In this document: positions 1 to 9,694 of the stretch, one piece after another
Numbering within the stretch: the stretch's first letter is position 1
Layout: every line of letters starts with the position of its first letter
Source: Limnephilus marmoratus
Lineage: Eukaryota > Arthropoda > Insecta > Trichoptera > Limnephilidae
Length of the DNA stretch: 64,000 nucleotides
Reading direction: 5' to 3'
Assembly: GCA_917880885.1 (NCBI GenBank)
Contig: OU862927.1
Location: 20,353,450 to 20,417,449 of the forward strand
Translations under genes and position numbers: made by a program
The notes under the pieces: model-generated
Told to the model about the DNA's origin: nothing
The model's input: the letters and a program-made list of their open reading frames with translations, nothing else
Databases searched by the model: none

Positions 1-533
1 CGAAACCGAAACCCAAACTTTTTTAAACACGTTAAAAATCGGTTGTTTACTGTTATTTGGTTTATTTTTTACACTTATGTATACAGTTAACACGTGTTTT
101 ATTATATAAATAATAAAAAAATAAATAATTGAAGTGTGTGAAAAAATAATGTTTATTTTATATTACTTGCATAAAACAAACATAATTTATAAAAAATAAC
201 AAAACATGCTAACCACTTGTTGGAACTTCTCGTTCGGCTGACTTCAGGTGAGTTCGTGGAATTTTTTTTTTTTTAATGATAGATTTAACATTTCCGGGTT
301 ACGAATAACCTGACAACATTTGAAAATCTCCTACTACCGCCACAGTAAGCCGAAAATGTTGCTTGAGTCGTGATGGAGGACTTAGCCAAGCGAGGAATCG
401 AACACGGAACGCTTGGGTGGGATCCAAACGGTGCTCAACCACTGACCGGTCAAATTGTTGTCGAAACTAGATATTGTTGCCGAAACTTGCCGAAACTTGC
501 CGAAACCGAAACCGAACTTTCGGTCGGTCACTA
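1..533. mobile_element. hAT element with TAGTG ends, left end outside window
   Basis: This is a copy of the TAGTG-ended hAT seen complete at 19459-21220. The first 80 bases match the CCGAAA-rich left subterminal region of that copy, and the right end at about 510-533 carries the same CCGAAA repeats and terminates in GGTCGGTCACTA. The left tip lies outside the window, so the target duplication cannot be tested. A minus-strand SINE (262-450) sits inside it. Most of the internal LINE cargo of the 19.5-kb copy is absent. No transposase is visible, so it is non-autonomous. Confidence 0.75.
262..450 (-). mobile_element. tRNA-derived SINE (family S2)
   Basis: Read on the minus strand, it has a tRNA-like head with a box A-like stretch (TCAGTGGTTGAGCACC, about 432-447) and a box B-like stretch (GTTCGATTCC, about 390-400). 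About 110 bases of unrelated body follow, then an A tail seen as a T run at 262-274. The same body and head recur at 34203-34385, also on the minus strand. It lies within a hAT copy. Confidence 0.75.
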
Positions 534-635
534 GTACTAATTTAAATTTATATATGAGAAATTGGTGTTCCGGCGCAAATACGTCATTTGTAATTTAAAT
601 TGCTTTCTTTTAATGATTTTTATTTTTCATAATAA

Positions 636-1085
636 ACTAGCTGCTCCCGGCATGCGTTGCTATGTCATTTAATAAAGAAATTGTTTCTCCCTGAGTGTCC
701 TTTCCCATTCGTCCCGTTCCCCTTCCGTCACCCCTTCTTCTCCTGCGTCCTCTTCCCCTCTTGCGTTCCCACTCCGTCACCTCCACCTTCCCTCTCCCCA
801 CTCCACTCCCCCCCCCTTCCCCAGTCCCGCAAAACCCCCCTCCCGAGTTCCCCTCCCCCACATCTCCCTCCCTCCCGCTTTCCATAGCAATAGCCGCTTC
901 CTCGCATGCCACCAACAGCAATATATTTTTATACAAATTTCATAATGCCAGAGCTCACCGGAAGTTTTATAAAAACCTTGTCCTGACAATAACGAACACA
1001 CAAAAAAAGAATTATCCAATTTCGTGCAGTCGTTGGAAAGTTATGCGCTTAGCAACACATTCAGCGATTCATTTTATATTATAGA
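636..1085. repeat. Interspersed repeat starting ctagctg...cccggcatgcgttgc
   Basis: The start (CCCGGCATGCGTTGC), the following C/T-rich tract and the stretch around 938-958 (TTTCATAATGCCAGAGC) also occur in the more complete copy at 5444-6164. The tract is so C/T-biased that it gives proline-rich open frames on one strand and glycine/arginine-rich frames on the other. I regard those frames as compositional. Class unknown. Confidence 0.6.
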
Positions 1086-1161
1086 AGATACAGCATTTTT
1101 TTATTTCTTTTATATGTTCAGTAATATTATTTTTTTTATGAAAAAAAAACATTTTATTATA

Positions 1162-1297
1162 AACAAGTTCTGCTTTGTAATTATTATTATGTGCTACAGC
1201 TGTTTCACCCCCAAAGGCATTATCAAACTGTCAAAATGCGTTCAGAGGGCGAAAACAGCTGTAACACGTAATAATAATTACAAAGCAAAACTTGTTA
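1162..1297. repeat. Hairpin repeat with inner CAGCTGTTT arms
   Basis: This is an imperfect inverted repeat. The arm starting AACAAGTTCTGC with TTATTATTA and CTACAGCTGTTTC is mirrored by GAAAACAGCTGTAAC, TAATAATAATTAC and ending GCAAAACTTGTT. Related hairpins with the same CAGCTGTTTCGG inner arm and the same aagttctg outer end lie at 7518-7659 and 22912-23050. No coding content. Confidence 0.65.
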
Positions 1298-2000
1298 ATA
1301 ATAAACTGTTTTTATACATTAAATAATAATATTATTGAAATATAAAAAATTTTATATAAAAAATAAAAAAATTAAAATGGAGTTCTACAAAATAAACTTA
1401 ATAACAACAAATAAATACAGAAAAAATATTTTTTTAAATGTTTATTTTTTACTCGCAAATAGTTGCCTATAAAATCATGATTTTGTAATTTAAAACATAA
1501 ATAAAAAAGTACCACATAACCGAAAAAACTAACCTCTTGATTACAAAAATATGATTTCAGTTTGGTTGGATATTTTGACACAAATCCAAAATTAAGATTG
1601 AAAACAAAGATGTTTGAAACGGGCCGCGCATCCGTCCCCCTTAAGTATTAGTGTGTAGTGTTTTATAAAAAATAAAAAATATATTGCTGTATTATAGCCA
1701 CAACGTTTTTTCTGAAAAAAAAATCAAAAAAACATCTTAAAATAAACCAATGTATAAAACTGGGATGTTGGTAGTTCGATCAACAAAGTTTTATATTTTC
1801 TAACAGGGAGTTGGTATTCAGTGCCACACGAACATGACCCCAACCTAACCGACCAATTGATTGGAGAGGATTTCCTGCAGTACCGTTTAGTAAATAAACG
1901 CTGTCCGGAAACTCGTAGTACAAGCGGGACACTTATGAATCTACATCAAACGTAAAACAAATAAAAAAACGAGTATGCTTTAGACCACACGCTGAAGTAA
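1298..2000. other. AT-rich stretch without recognised gene
   Basis: It is mostly AT-rich. The ATGGAGTTCTACAAA motif at 1377-1391 also occurs at about 7703 and, inverted, at about 22590. The part at 1583-1640 (CCAAAATTAAGATTG, then GAAACGGGCCGCGC) resembles 45892-45947, which directly precedes the TTAA MITE at 45952. No open frame of interest. Confidence 0.5.
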
Positions 2001-2258
2001 AACTTCTTTAGCTCCATCTATATGATAGGAAGAGAGAAAGAAAATGTGCGCGCGCACTGCTCTCTCTTGCCCCTACGGTAATATACGAAACGTAACTCTC
2101 TCTCTTTCTGTCTTCACTTATATCTTCCTCTCAACAGTCTCAACTACCGTTCGCCTCGCTTTTCGTAACGCTCTCGTCACGCATTTGGCAGCTTACTCCC
2201 AAAGTCAAGCGTGCGTAAAGAAGTTTTACTTCAAAAAAACTTTTTTCCGATCTGTTTT
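2000..2258 (-). mobile_element. hAT-like fragment related to the 47.5-kb repeats
   Basis: The reverse complement of 2150-2240 (GTGCCAAATGCGTGACGAG, GCGTTACGAAAAG) matches the interior of the duplicated hAT tip at 47641-47690 and 47830-47885. The terminus itself is not present here. Short open frames in this stretch have no recognisable product. Confidence 0.5.
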
Positions 2259-2260
2259 TT

Positions 2261-2390
2261 TTTTTACAATAGCTCCACACAGAAGGCCCAGAGGAAAATA
2301 TTTTCCTTGAGGGCCTATCTCATCTTTGATGGATACTGTGTGGAGGGTCTTTTAAAGGAAAGGAAGGAGGAAGTTCTGAAAAATGTCGTT
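2261..2390 (-). mobile_element. Retroposon 3' tail (TGTGGAGCTA-TGTAAAAA family)
   Basis: On the minus strand this reads through CCTCCACACAGTATCC and CAAAGATGAGATAGGCCC to a tail ending TGTGGAGCTATTGTAAAAA. It is the 3' end shared by a LINE (13164-13350, 19669-20300) and by longer SINE-like copies (for example 52326-52772). It is 5'-truncated. Confidence 0.75.
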
Positions 2391-2515
2391 TTTGATACAA
2401 TTTTCGATATTGGATATTTTGTATCGATATATCGGATCAAAATATATCGGCTAAAAATATCGATATATTGAATTAAAAATATCCATACATCGATATATCG
2501 ATACTTTTTCAACAA
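2390..2515. repeat. CGATA/TATCG-rich cluster
   Basis: The stretch is dense in ATCGATA, CGATATATCG and variants, several of them palindromic. Looser clusters of the same word occur at 3020-3290 and 4030-4085. No gene is visible. Confidence 0.55.
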
Positions 2516-3019
2516 GCCTAATGTAGAGATGTATGTAGATGTAGAGACTGTACCCAGTAAAGTTTTTACAATCACCTGAATTGAAAGGAATTAAGACATG
2601 TGTGTATAATGCACAATGGACTTCCTAAAAACTTGTTTGATTTAGCAATGATGAAATAAATAATGGAAATGCTGCAAATATCTTTGGGTGTCGACAATAA
2701 TTTGTCAATGTGCTTTTGCCATTGTTGTTGACATATTCATTTTAGGCGAAAAATATAAGTGGGTTTTGACAATAAATAATGACATTGAATTTTATTAATT
2801 ATTTGAATTTTGCTAAATTGAACTGAATTGAAAAAAAATTCTAACCGTTGCAGGCAAAACAAGGCGTTGTGGTATTGAATGACACGATATACATTTTATC
2901 AAACATGACGTGTGTTTATCACCACTTGACTAAGTAATCTGGGACTGTTTACAATTATACCAGATTTTTTTCAATATCGTTCTGGTGATAATTCAGATTA
3001 GAACCAAGGAAGATGGCAC

Positions 3020-3290
3020 GGCCATATCGATAAACTAATCATAATCGATACGATAAAATTGAGCTATTGAAGTTAGTTTATCAATACAGCAAGCACAGTC
3101 GGTGTTGTAAGAATATCGCTAATTTCAAAGTTTGCTATAATATTGATTTCGGTAATAATATCGTTAACTTTATCGATGTCGTTATACATATCGTATAATT
3201 TTGCGTTGGGTTGGTTGTATTTGTCTGTAGTAGTGTCAATTATTTTATTGATGATTGCAATAATATCGATATTTTTGTTAGCTTTTTTTA
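3020..3290. repeat. Second CGATA-rich cluster
   Basis: Repeated ATCGATA, TATCGATAA, AATATCG and TTATCGATG words are separated by AT-rich spacers. A third group lies at 4030-4085, beyond the MITE at 3586-3970. These may be one interrupted cluster. Confidence 0.45.
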
Positions 3291-3309
3291 GCTTTTAAAA
3301 TTATAAACT

Positions 3310-3548
3310 AATGCATTGACAGCTCATATCTCTTGGAATGCCATAAATTGTTCATACCGAATTACTACCGCCAGGGTCGTCACCACGACTTGCTCTGTAT
3401 TCCACGTGGCCGAATGGACCACATGGCTCCACTGGCCCAGCATAGCATGACAAGAGATATGGTGCTACGAAATGATGTCTCTAGGTCTCTTGACATTTTC
3501 AACATTGGCCTTGAAGATTTCAAGAGTCACTTTAGGCAAGAACTCTAA
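3310..3548 (+). pseudogene. Non-LTR retrotransposon RT C-terminal fragment
   Basis: The last about 70 codons of an ORF2 protein survive. The order KLFIPNYYR..., a short R-rich stretch, then SLDIFNIGLEDFKSHFRQEL and a stop fits the tail that follows the thumb of Jockey/CR1-type reverse transcriptases. A parallel tail (HHRLFYLPACRTN... EIDIFGVGEESFK...) ends the LINE at 43302-43580. The upstream RT and endonuclease domains are missing (5' truncation). Dead copy. Confidence 0.6.
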
Positions 3549-3585
3549 AATATCTATTATTGTAATTTTTTTCATTTAAAGTTAT

Positions 3586-3970
3586 ACAGGGTATCCGGGT
3601 TAAGTGCATTATCTTCGGTTGGTGATTCTACATGATATTATAAGCAAAAAAAGATTAATAACTTTTTTAGAAATTCCGACTTTTAGGGGTAGTTTTGTGG
3701 TAAAAAGATAAAATTAGACCGGCGTGCGCGGCCAGCTTTATTATTTTCCGCTGTTACGATACGGGCCAATCACAACCATGCGATGTTGCCACAAGCCCGG
3801 CAGGCTTACAGCAAGTAAGATCGTACCTCACACTAAGGATTTTTAGTAGGTAGATCTTTTTGTATGGAAAAAAAAAAGATGGAATTTCGAAAAGAGTTGC
3901 TTATCTTTTTTACTCCTACAAGCTTGTAGAATCACCTCCCGAAGTTAATGCACTTTACCCCCGGACACCC
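3586..3970. mobile_element. MITE with about 45-bp terminal inverted repeats
   Basis: The left end (GGGTATCCGGGTTAAGTGCA onward, to GATTCTAC) is mirrored by the right end (GTAGAATCACCTCCCGAAG to CCCCCGGACACCC). Arms are roughly 45 bp with several mismatches. TA lies next to both ends, which would fit a Tc1/mariner-type target duplication. The interior is noncoding. Size about 385 bp. Confidence 0.7.
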
Positions 3971-4443
3971 ATATATATATCATGTGTGTTTTAATAGAAT
4001 TACATCAATCTGTCATGCACATTAAAAAACTGTCGATAATAATATCGATAAGTATTATTTGTTGCTGAAAATATCGATAACTTTATTGTGGCACAGTCTT
4101 TTTTGTAATCACTTCTTTTTACTGCATTGAGTGCAATAGTTACCAACTTTCAACCTTGCACTGTATCCCGTACATTGATTAAATCCCTACACATTTACAC
4201 GTTTTTATATAGAAACGGCGAATTCACATGGAATCGCGCCATGGCGGGCAATTAAAATTATTTAACAATCGTGATTTGTTCCCATTGTTAACTGGCCCAT
4301 TCAACTCCAGTTGATCAAAAGTGAAAGCGCGCCAATTTTTCGTGCGTTTCGGTGATAAAATTACCCGATTTTGTTTTATTCATCAGATGATGAAACAGAT
4401 ATACATTCTGGGTGGATATTAAAACAGTAGAGGTTACAGCAAG

Positions 4444-5359
4444 AGCCCGCGCAGACAGCTAAGCGTTCAGCGTTCAGCGTTCACTGGCGTTCACCTAGCG
4501 TTCTGCCGGTTGCGTTCTACGCGAGTTCTAACTCACACAGCACACGGTCAAATATTCTGCGTTCCATTTTCCTAAAAAGCTTGTACCTGAAACACGTATT
4601 TTGATAGTTCGTCTTCAGAAGACGAAGCATTGCTTTTGTTGACGTTGGAAGAGTCTAAAAAGAAAAGAAGTCACTGGGTGCATCCAATTAACACTGAGCG
4701 AAATGAAAAGGAGAGTTCAGTATTCTTTTTCCTGAATTACTTAAAGATGAAGAACGTTTTTCTTTTATTTACTTTCGAATGTCAATAAGTAGCATTAATG
4801 AATTGCATAATTATATAAAAAAATATAATATAATTATAATTATAAAATAATGATAATAATAATAATAGTTATTTAAAGAATTATTTTCCCATTTGGTCTC
4901 TGGTAGGTCGACATGTTGTTCTTGTATTATTTTGTTTTTACAATACTTATATAGTGCAATTGCATAGCGTGAATTGACTAGATGATCATTTGAGGAAGTG
5001 TGTGAAAGGGTTTAGTTTTTCCTGTGGGGAAAATTTAACTCGGACATTTAAATCTGGTGCATATAAAAATATTTTTATAATTATACAGTCTGTATCACTA
5101 AGATTATACATATAAAAAAAACTGCCTTTCCCTTACTAAATCAATTAATTTTTCGGTGTCGGTCATCTTGCGACCGAGGCGTTCCACGCGTTCTTTGTAA
5201 TTCAGACAACAGAACGCAAAAACGTAAGCGTTCACACTGACCGGCGCGGTCTGACTGCTGCTGTGTCTGCGCGGCGCTATAGTGGTCAACTACTTACAAA
5301 GAACGCGGAACGCAGAACGCGGAACGCCGAACGCGGAACGCTTGCTGTCTGCGCGGGCT
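4444..5359. mobile_element. Non-autonomous TIR element with GCGTTC subterminal arrays
   Basis: The termini AGCCCGCGCAGACAGC and its mirror GCTGTCTGCGCGGGCT bound about 916 bp. Just inside the left end GCGTTC recurs several times (4463-4520). Just inside the right end the opposite orientation, GAACGC, recurs in a seven-base rhythm (about 5301-5342). Inverted subterminal hexamer arrays of this sort are typical transposase-binding regions of hAT elements. No clear 8-bp target duplication is seen, so superfamily is open. The interior is AT-rich and has no transposase. Confidence 0.75.
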
Positions 5360-5443
5360 GGTGATGCACCGATGAGTAATGTGTTTCAAAATCATGTGTT
5401 CTTGGTTTGAAAATTGGATCGCTTAGGATGCTTTTATAAAATA

Positions 5444-6164
5444 CTAGCTGGTACCCGGCATGCGTTGCTATGCCATTTAATAAAGAAATTTTTTCTCCCT
5501 GCTCGTCCTTTCCCATTCGTCCCGTTCACCTTCCTCCTCCCCTTTCTCTCCCACGTCCCCTTCCCCTCTCGCGTCCTACTCCTCCTCCTCCACCTTCCCT
5601 CTCCTCACTCTACTCCCCCCCCCCTTCCCCCGTCCCGTGAACCCCCCTCCCAAGTTCCCCTCCCCTTCTCCCGTGAACCCCCCTCCCGAGTTCCCCTCCC
5701 GAGTTCCCCACCCCCTCTCCCCTCCCCCCACCCCCCCCGGCCCCTAACGCATTTCATACATTCAGTCACGGTACATTCAGTTTTCAAACAGTTCGCGTGG
5801 CACCTATTGCAATTTTTTATACAAATTTCATAATGCCAGAGCTCACCAGTATATATAGAAAACTTCGCGGGCGTGCTCATACAAGTCACCAAAGTTTCAT
5901 AGCAATCTCGAGTGGACTTCAGTCTACCGTACCGAAGGGACGGTAGACTAATGTTTAGTAGGAAAGTAGGTAGAACAGTTTATATAGGAAAATGAAATGG
6001 TTGATTTTACTATCTTCCTCGGAATTTTTTCATATTTTCTCCGTTTAAACCTTCCCTGGAGTACGACAAACATTTCAAAACCAAAATCAGCTAAATCGGC
6101 CCAGCCGTTCTCGAGGTTTAGCGAGACAAACGAACAGCAATTGATTTATATATATATAGACTAG
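5444..6164 (+). mobile_element. Interspersed repeat, ctagctg...tatatatagactag
   Basis: This is the more complete relative of 636-1085. It starts CTAGCTGGTACCCGGCATGC, has a long C/T-rich tract (5510-5745), and ends with a CGGCCCAGCCGTTCTCGAGG stretch and a TATATATATAG tail. The CAGCCGTTCTCG motif recurs at 24070-24092. I recognise this as a widespread arthropod non-coding repeat type but cannot place it in a class. A short hairpin (AGTCTACCGT / ACGGTAGACT) lies at about 5921-5950. Confidence 0.6.
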
Positions 6165-6420
6165 CGAAGTAGCGGGTTCCCGGTATGCGTTGTAATGCCA
6201 CTAATAAAGAAATTGTTTCTCCCTGCGTGTCTTTTCCCCATTCGTCCCGTTCTATCGCGTTCCATCGCGTTGCAGAGTCCATCGATGATGGACTCTGCAA
6301 CGATGTCCGAAACGTTGGCTAAAGAAGGACGTAGCGCAACACGGCATAACACCCCAAAAACAAATAATGAAAATGCTTTTGGCCGTGAAAATCTTAAAAC
6401 GTAACCAAATTGAAACTTGT
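6165..6420 (+). mobile_element. Partial repeat fused to a TGATGA/CGAAAC hairpin unit
   Basis: It begins like the 5444 element (CCCGGTATGCGTTG). At 6265-6420 it becomes a member of the hairpin family also present at 22632-22845 and 54843-55018: GATGATGGACTCTGCAACG, GTCCGAAACGTTGGCTAAAG, then GTAGCGCAACACGGCATAAC. Only the 3' arm of the large hairpin is present. Confidence 0.6.
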
Positions 6421-6521
6421 TTTATGAAAAAGCTCAAAGGGCTTTATTAAATAAATAAATAAAAATTAATGAACAAAAATTATAATAGTAGTTCTTGCTT
6501 TGACTGCATCGCCGAGCTTAA

Positions 6522-7233
6522 GAGCGTTTAACCAGCCAGCGGACGAAAATCCACATTTCGTCGAAAGTTGTTCTTCCAATCGTGCAGGGCGGTTACAATG
6601 AGAAAGATTAATTATTCTCCGTACCAGCTTTTTAAAATTAAAACTCCATATCGAATTTATTTCAATTCAAATTAGCTTTAATTTATACCTTCATCCAAAA
6701 ATGCTGAAAGGCGTGATGATAAAACTATTAAAATAATGTACTTTTTGTAGTTATTTTTTGATTATAAGTATTTATTATTTTTTAATAATGTCTAAATTTA
6801 ATAAGAATGTTAAAAAATCTGAAATATATTAGTTTGTAAGTGCGCAAATAAATACACAAACGGACCAATTTTCGCCAAGAAACACATGTACGTACATATT
6901 TTTTAATGATTTTATTGAAACTAAAATTAAAATTCTAAAACATACGTTTGCTAGATAATGTATTGATTTATTTTACTGCATGATTTTATTATTTGAAATG
7001 GGTGTGGTATAATACAAAAACTTTTTTGAAAATTGAACAAATCTGCCAACGACCTATGGAATAACCTTATTATACTAAAAATTAAAAAAATTTCTCAAAA
7101 TTTATTACATACGAATGCTAGATAAAAGAACAATCTTTCGAAATCCATTTATAATTTTTTGTGGAAAAGAGTCAATACGTCTAAAAACTTTTTTGAAAAT
7201 GACGTATTTCCGGTTTTCTCTGGTAATGCCCTC
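6522..7233 (+). mobile_element. MITE with TTAA target duplication (copy 1)
   Basis: TTAA flanks both sides (6518-6521 and 7234-7237). The ends GAGCGTTTAACCAG and (reverse complement) GAGGGCATTACCAG form a short imperfect inverted repeat. A closely similar copy with the same flanks lies at 45952-46664. The interior of about 712 bp is AT-rich and noncoding. The TTAA duplication and TTAAGAG start are shared with the 6.9-kb element at 10845-17753, so related transposases may have moved both. Confidence 0.85.
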
Positions 7234-7517
7234 TTAATACAGTATTACGTGTTCTCAACGGACAAAGGAATTGCATTATAAAAAGCCCAAGCCGGCTAAA
7301 AATTACCACTTCTTAACTAAACTAGCATTTAGAAACATAAGTGTTGATTGAACCTTTGTCCGTTGGATGGGGAAAAAATTGTTTATCGGTAATTTGTAAA
7401 TTCAAAAACATAACAATAAAAAAGGAAGGATTTAATTTCTCAAAGGTGCTTTATTCAAAAAGCCATTCTACCACTTCTTCTTCTGTGAAGCCCTAACTTT
7501 TTTACAATAATGTCATT

Positions 7518-7659
7518 ATCAAGTTCTGCAAATATTTTTATTTTTGTTACAGCTGTTTCGGCTTACAAGGCCATTTTCAAACCGGCCTTTGAAAATGTTC
7601 TTATAAGCCAAAACAGCTGTTCCAAAAACAAATACTAAAGTACTAGCAGAACTTGATAT
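7518..7659. repeat. CAGCTGTTTCGG hairpin repeat
   Basis: The arms ATCAAGTTCTGC ... GTTACAGCTGTTTCGGCTTA are mirrored by TAAGCCAAAACAGCTGTTCC ... GCAGAACTTGAT, with inner complementary GGCCATTTTCAAA / TTTGAAAATG stretches. The same unit lies at 22912-23050. Confidence 0.75.
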
Positions 7660-7679
7660 TACGATTATTAAATTTAATT

Positions 7680-7985
7680 TAAATTAATTAAAAAAAAATT
7701 TAAATGGAGTTCTACAAATTAAACACAAAAACAATTGATCAAATAAACGGCTATTTGCATTGATTTAAGCTTTTAATATTTCATTTCTCATGCTTATTTG
7801 TTTTTATTTATGTGTTGATGTTCATTAATTTTTACCTCATCTTATTATTTATCTTTCTTTTATTATTTCAAAATATGGAATGTATTGCATTGCACTTCTC
7901 CTGCATACATTCTGGAGTAAACTATTATTAGATATTATTATTAAATAATACAAACCAACATACTTAAAATTAAGACCGGTTAATG
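7680..7985 (+). repeat. Repeat inverted relative to 22370-22620
   Basis: The stretch from ATGGAGTTCTACAAATTAAA through CAAATAAACGGCTATTTG and the TTCATTAATTTTTACC region to TTAAAATTAAGACCGGTTAA recurs in reverse orientation at 22370-22620. Both copies adjoin a hairpin repeat, so the hairpin and this segment may be parts of one larger element. Noncoding. Confidence 0.6.
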
Positions 7986-8130
7986 ACAGCGTTAACAAAA
8001 GCATCGGATTACCTGTTTCAATTCCTTAGCTAGATAAGATTACTGTCTGTCAAAAGCCTGTGTTAATGGCTTCACGTGAAATTTTCCAGAATTTTACTGA
8101 AATACGCATGCCCCTCTTATTCAACTAAAC

Positions 8131-9686
8131 CATAGGTTCCCAACGTGGGCGATAACGCCCCCTTGGGGGGCGTTTCAGACCCTCAGGGGGCGGTAGAAGG
8201 CAAAGAGAATATTGGGGGGCGTTTCAGACTTTCAGGGGGGCGGTAGGAGACCCAGAGAAACCCATAGCTAGTTTACTAGCACATATCGAAGAAGTCGAAG
8301 ACAAGACAAGGACAAGACTAAAATATTACAAACACCGCACATGATGATGATGAGCGAAACCTATATTATCGAAGAAATTAACCAAAATGAAATAAAATTT
8401 CAAGGCTATTCGACAATAAGATATTAGCAGGCGTACTGGTAGAGTTATCATATTAATTGATTAATTCAAAACAATATCTCTTACAAAGTCACAATAAATG
8501 CGGTACTACATAAAAATAATACCTGGATACTGGCTATTGAAATTCAAAAGGATTTTAAGCGGGGAGCCTATGCAGCTATTTATCATTCCCCAAATCAAAA
8601 TGATACAAAATTCTTAAATTTTTTTGAAGAATGGTGCCGTAAGCAAATAAAAAATAGAAGAGATATGATAAAATCATCTGTGGAGATTTTAATATTGACA
8701 TGATGAAAACCAATACAAAAAGCACAACATTACAAAGCATCATAAATTGCCTAGGTTGGAAGCAACTTGTCAAAAAATATACAAGAATATGAAAAAACTC
8801 TGAAACCATGATTGATTTGGTAATTTCAAATGTATTTTATGTCGAAGTATTATAAACCACTATAATAGTCCAAAGCCTCAGGGAACACGAAGTATAATGA
8901 ACAGGAATTAAAAGAACTAAAATAAGGATAAATTATGTAATTATGCATTACAAAACAAAAAGCGGATCTGCGATAAACAAGGAAATTTAGACGGAAAAGC
9001 CGATGAACTAGTAGGACATCTGAAAACAGTAGTAAATGAACTAATGCCTATAACTAATCTACATATATATATAAAAATGAATCCCTGTTTCTCTTGGTCA
9101 CGCCATAACACAACGACTTTACCTATTTCATTCATCTTTTTTAAAAAGATTTCTTATACTTTGTAGAAGGTTCTCACGGAAAGAAAGATTAAGAAAATTG
9201 AATAATTTAAGAAAACTTAACGACTATCTTAACTTTGCACGTTTGACAGTTCGCGCGTTTGACAGTTCGCACGTTTGGTGAAATTGAATTTAGCAGGTAG
9301 CTGTTTTTTTGGACCAAAAATAAAGTTTATAGATATATTTTTCTTATTATTCGAAGGATTAAACCAGTTTTCAGAATGTAAAATTCCATTTGACAAAAAT
9401 TTTCCTGCGCCCCGGGCGGCCGAAACCCACGCTATGCCGCTGATTAGACATAAGAGTAAACATTTTATAACTAAATAAAATGAATAACAATGTTATAACT
9501 AAATAAAATGTACAATAAAAATCCCATCTTGCTTCATCCCATCCCATTGCGCCACCCCCCCCCCCCCCCGTTGTGGTAAATATAATCGTGACAATTGCCG
9601 TTTCAGATTTACGAGTTGTTGGGGGGCGTTGGGAAAAAATAAATTCTGAAAGGGGGCGGTGGGCAAAAAAAGGTTGGGAATCTATG
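8131..9686 (+). mobile_element. hAT element with perfect 8-bp target duplication
   Basis: AACTAAAC occurs immediately before (8123-8130) and after (9687-9694) the element. The ends CATAGGTTCCCAAC and GTTGGGAATCTATG form the terminal inverted repeat, followed inside by G-rich and C-rich subterminal tracts (GGGGGGCGTTTCAGAC; GGGGGGCGTTGGG). An 8-bp duplication is diagnostic of hAT. Instead of a transposase the interior holds a LINE endonuclease relic (8520-9060) and an unrelated noncoding segment (9060-9470). Non-autonomous. Confidence 0.9.
8520..9060 (+). pseudogene. LINE apurinic-type endonuclease domain relic
   Basis: In two frames this encodes the C-terminal half of an APE-type endonuclease from a non-LTR retrotransposon: GAYAAIYHSPNQ, then after a one-base frameshift IICGDFNID (the catalytic GDFN motif), a TLQSIINCLGWKQLV stretch, YTRI, then NSETMIDLVISN (the IDLV motif). 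Stops and shifts continue downstream, where KADELVGHLKTVVNELMPI is still legible. Such domains nick target DNA for reverse transcription. It is inactive here and trapped inside a hAT. Confidence 0.8.
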
Positions 9687-9694
9687 AACTAAAC

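Noticed and set aside
657..1084. Proline-rich and glycine/arginine-rich open frames on both strands
   Set aside because: They lie in the C/T-rich part of a repeat that recurs at 5444-6164. Opposite-strand frames of equal length and biased composition point to chance.
5414..5892. 139-codon plus-strand and 95-codon minus-strand open frames
   Set aside because: Same C/T-rich repeat as at 636-1085; no domain, no conservation of frame between the two repeat copies.
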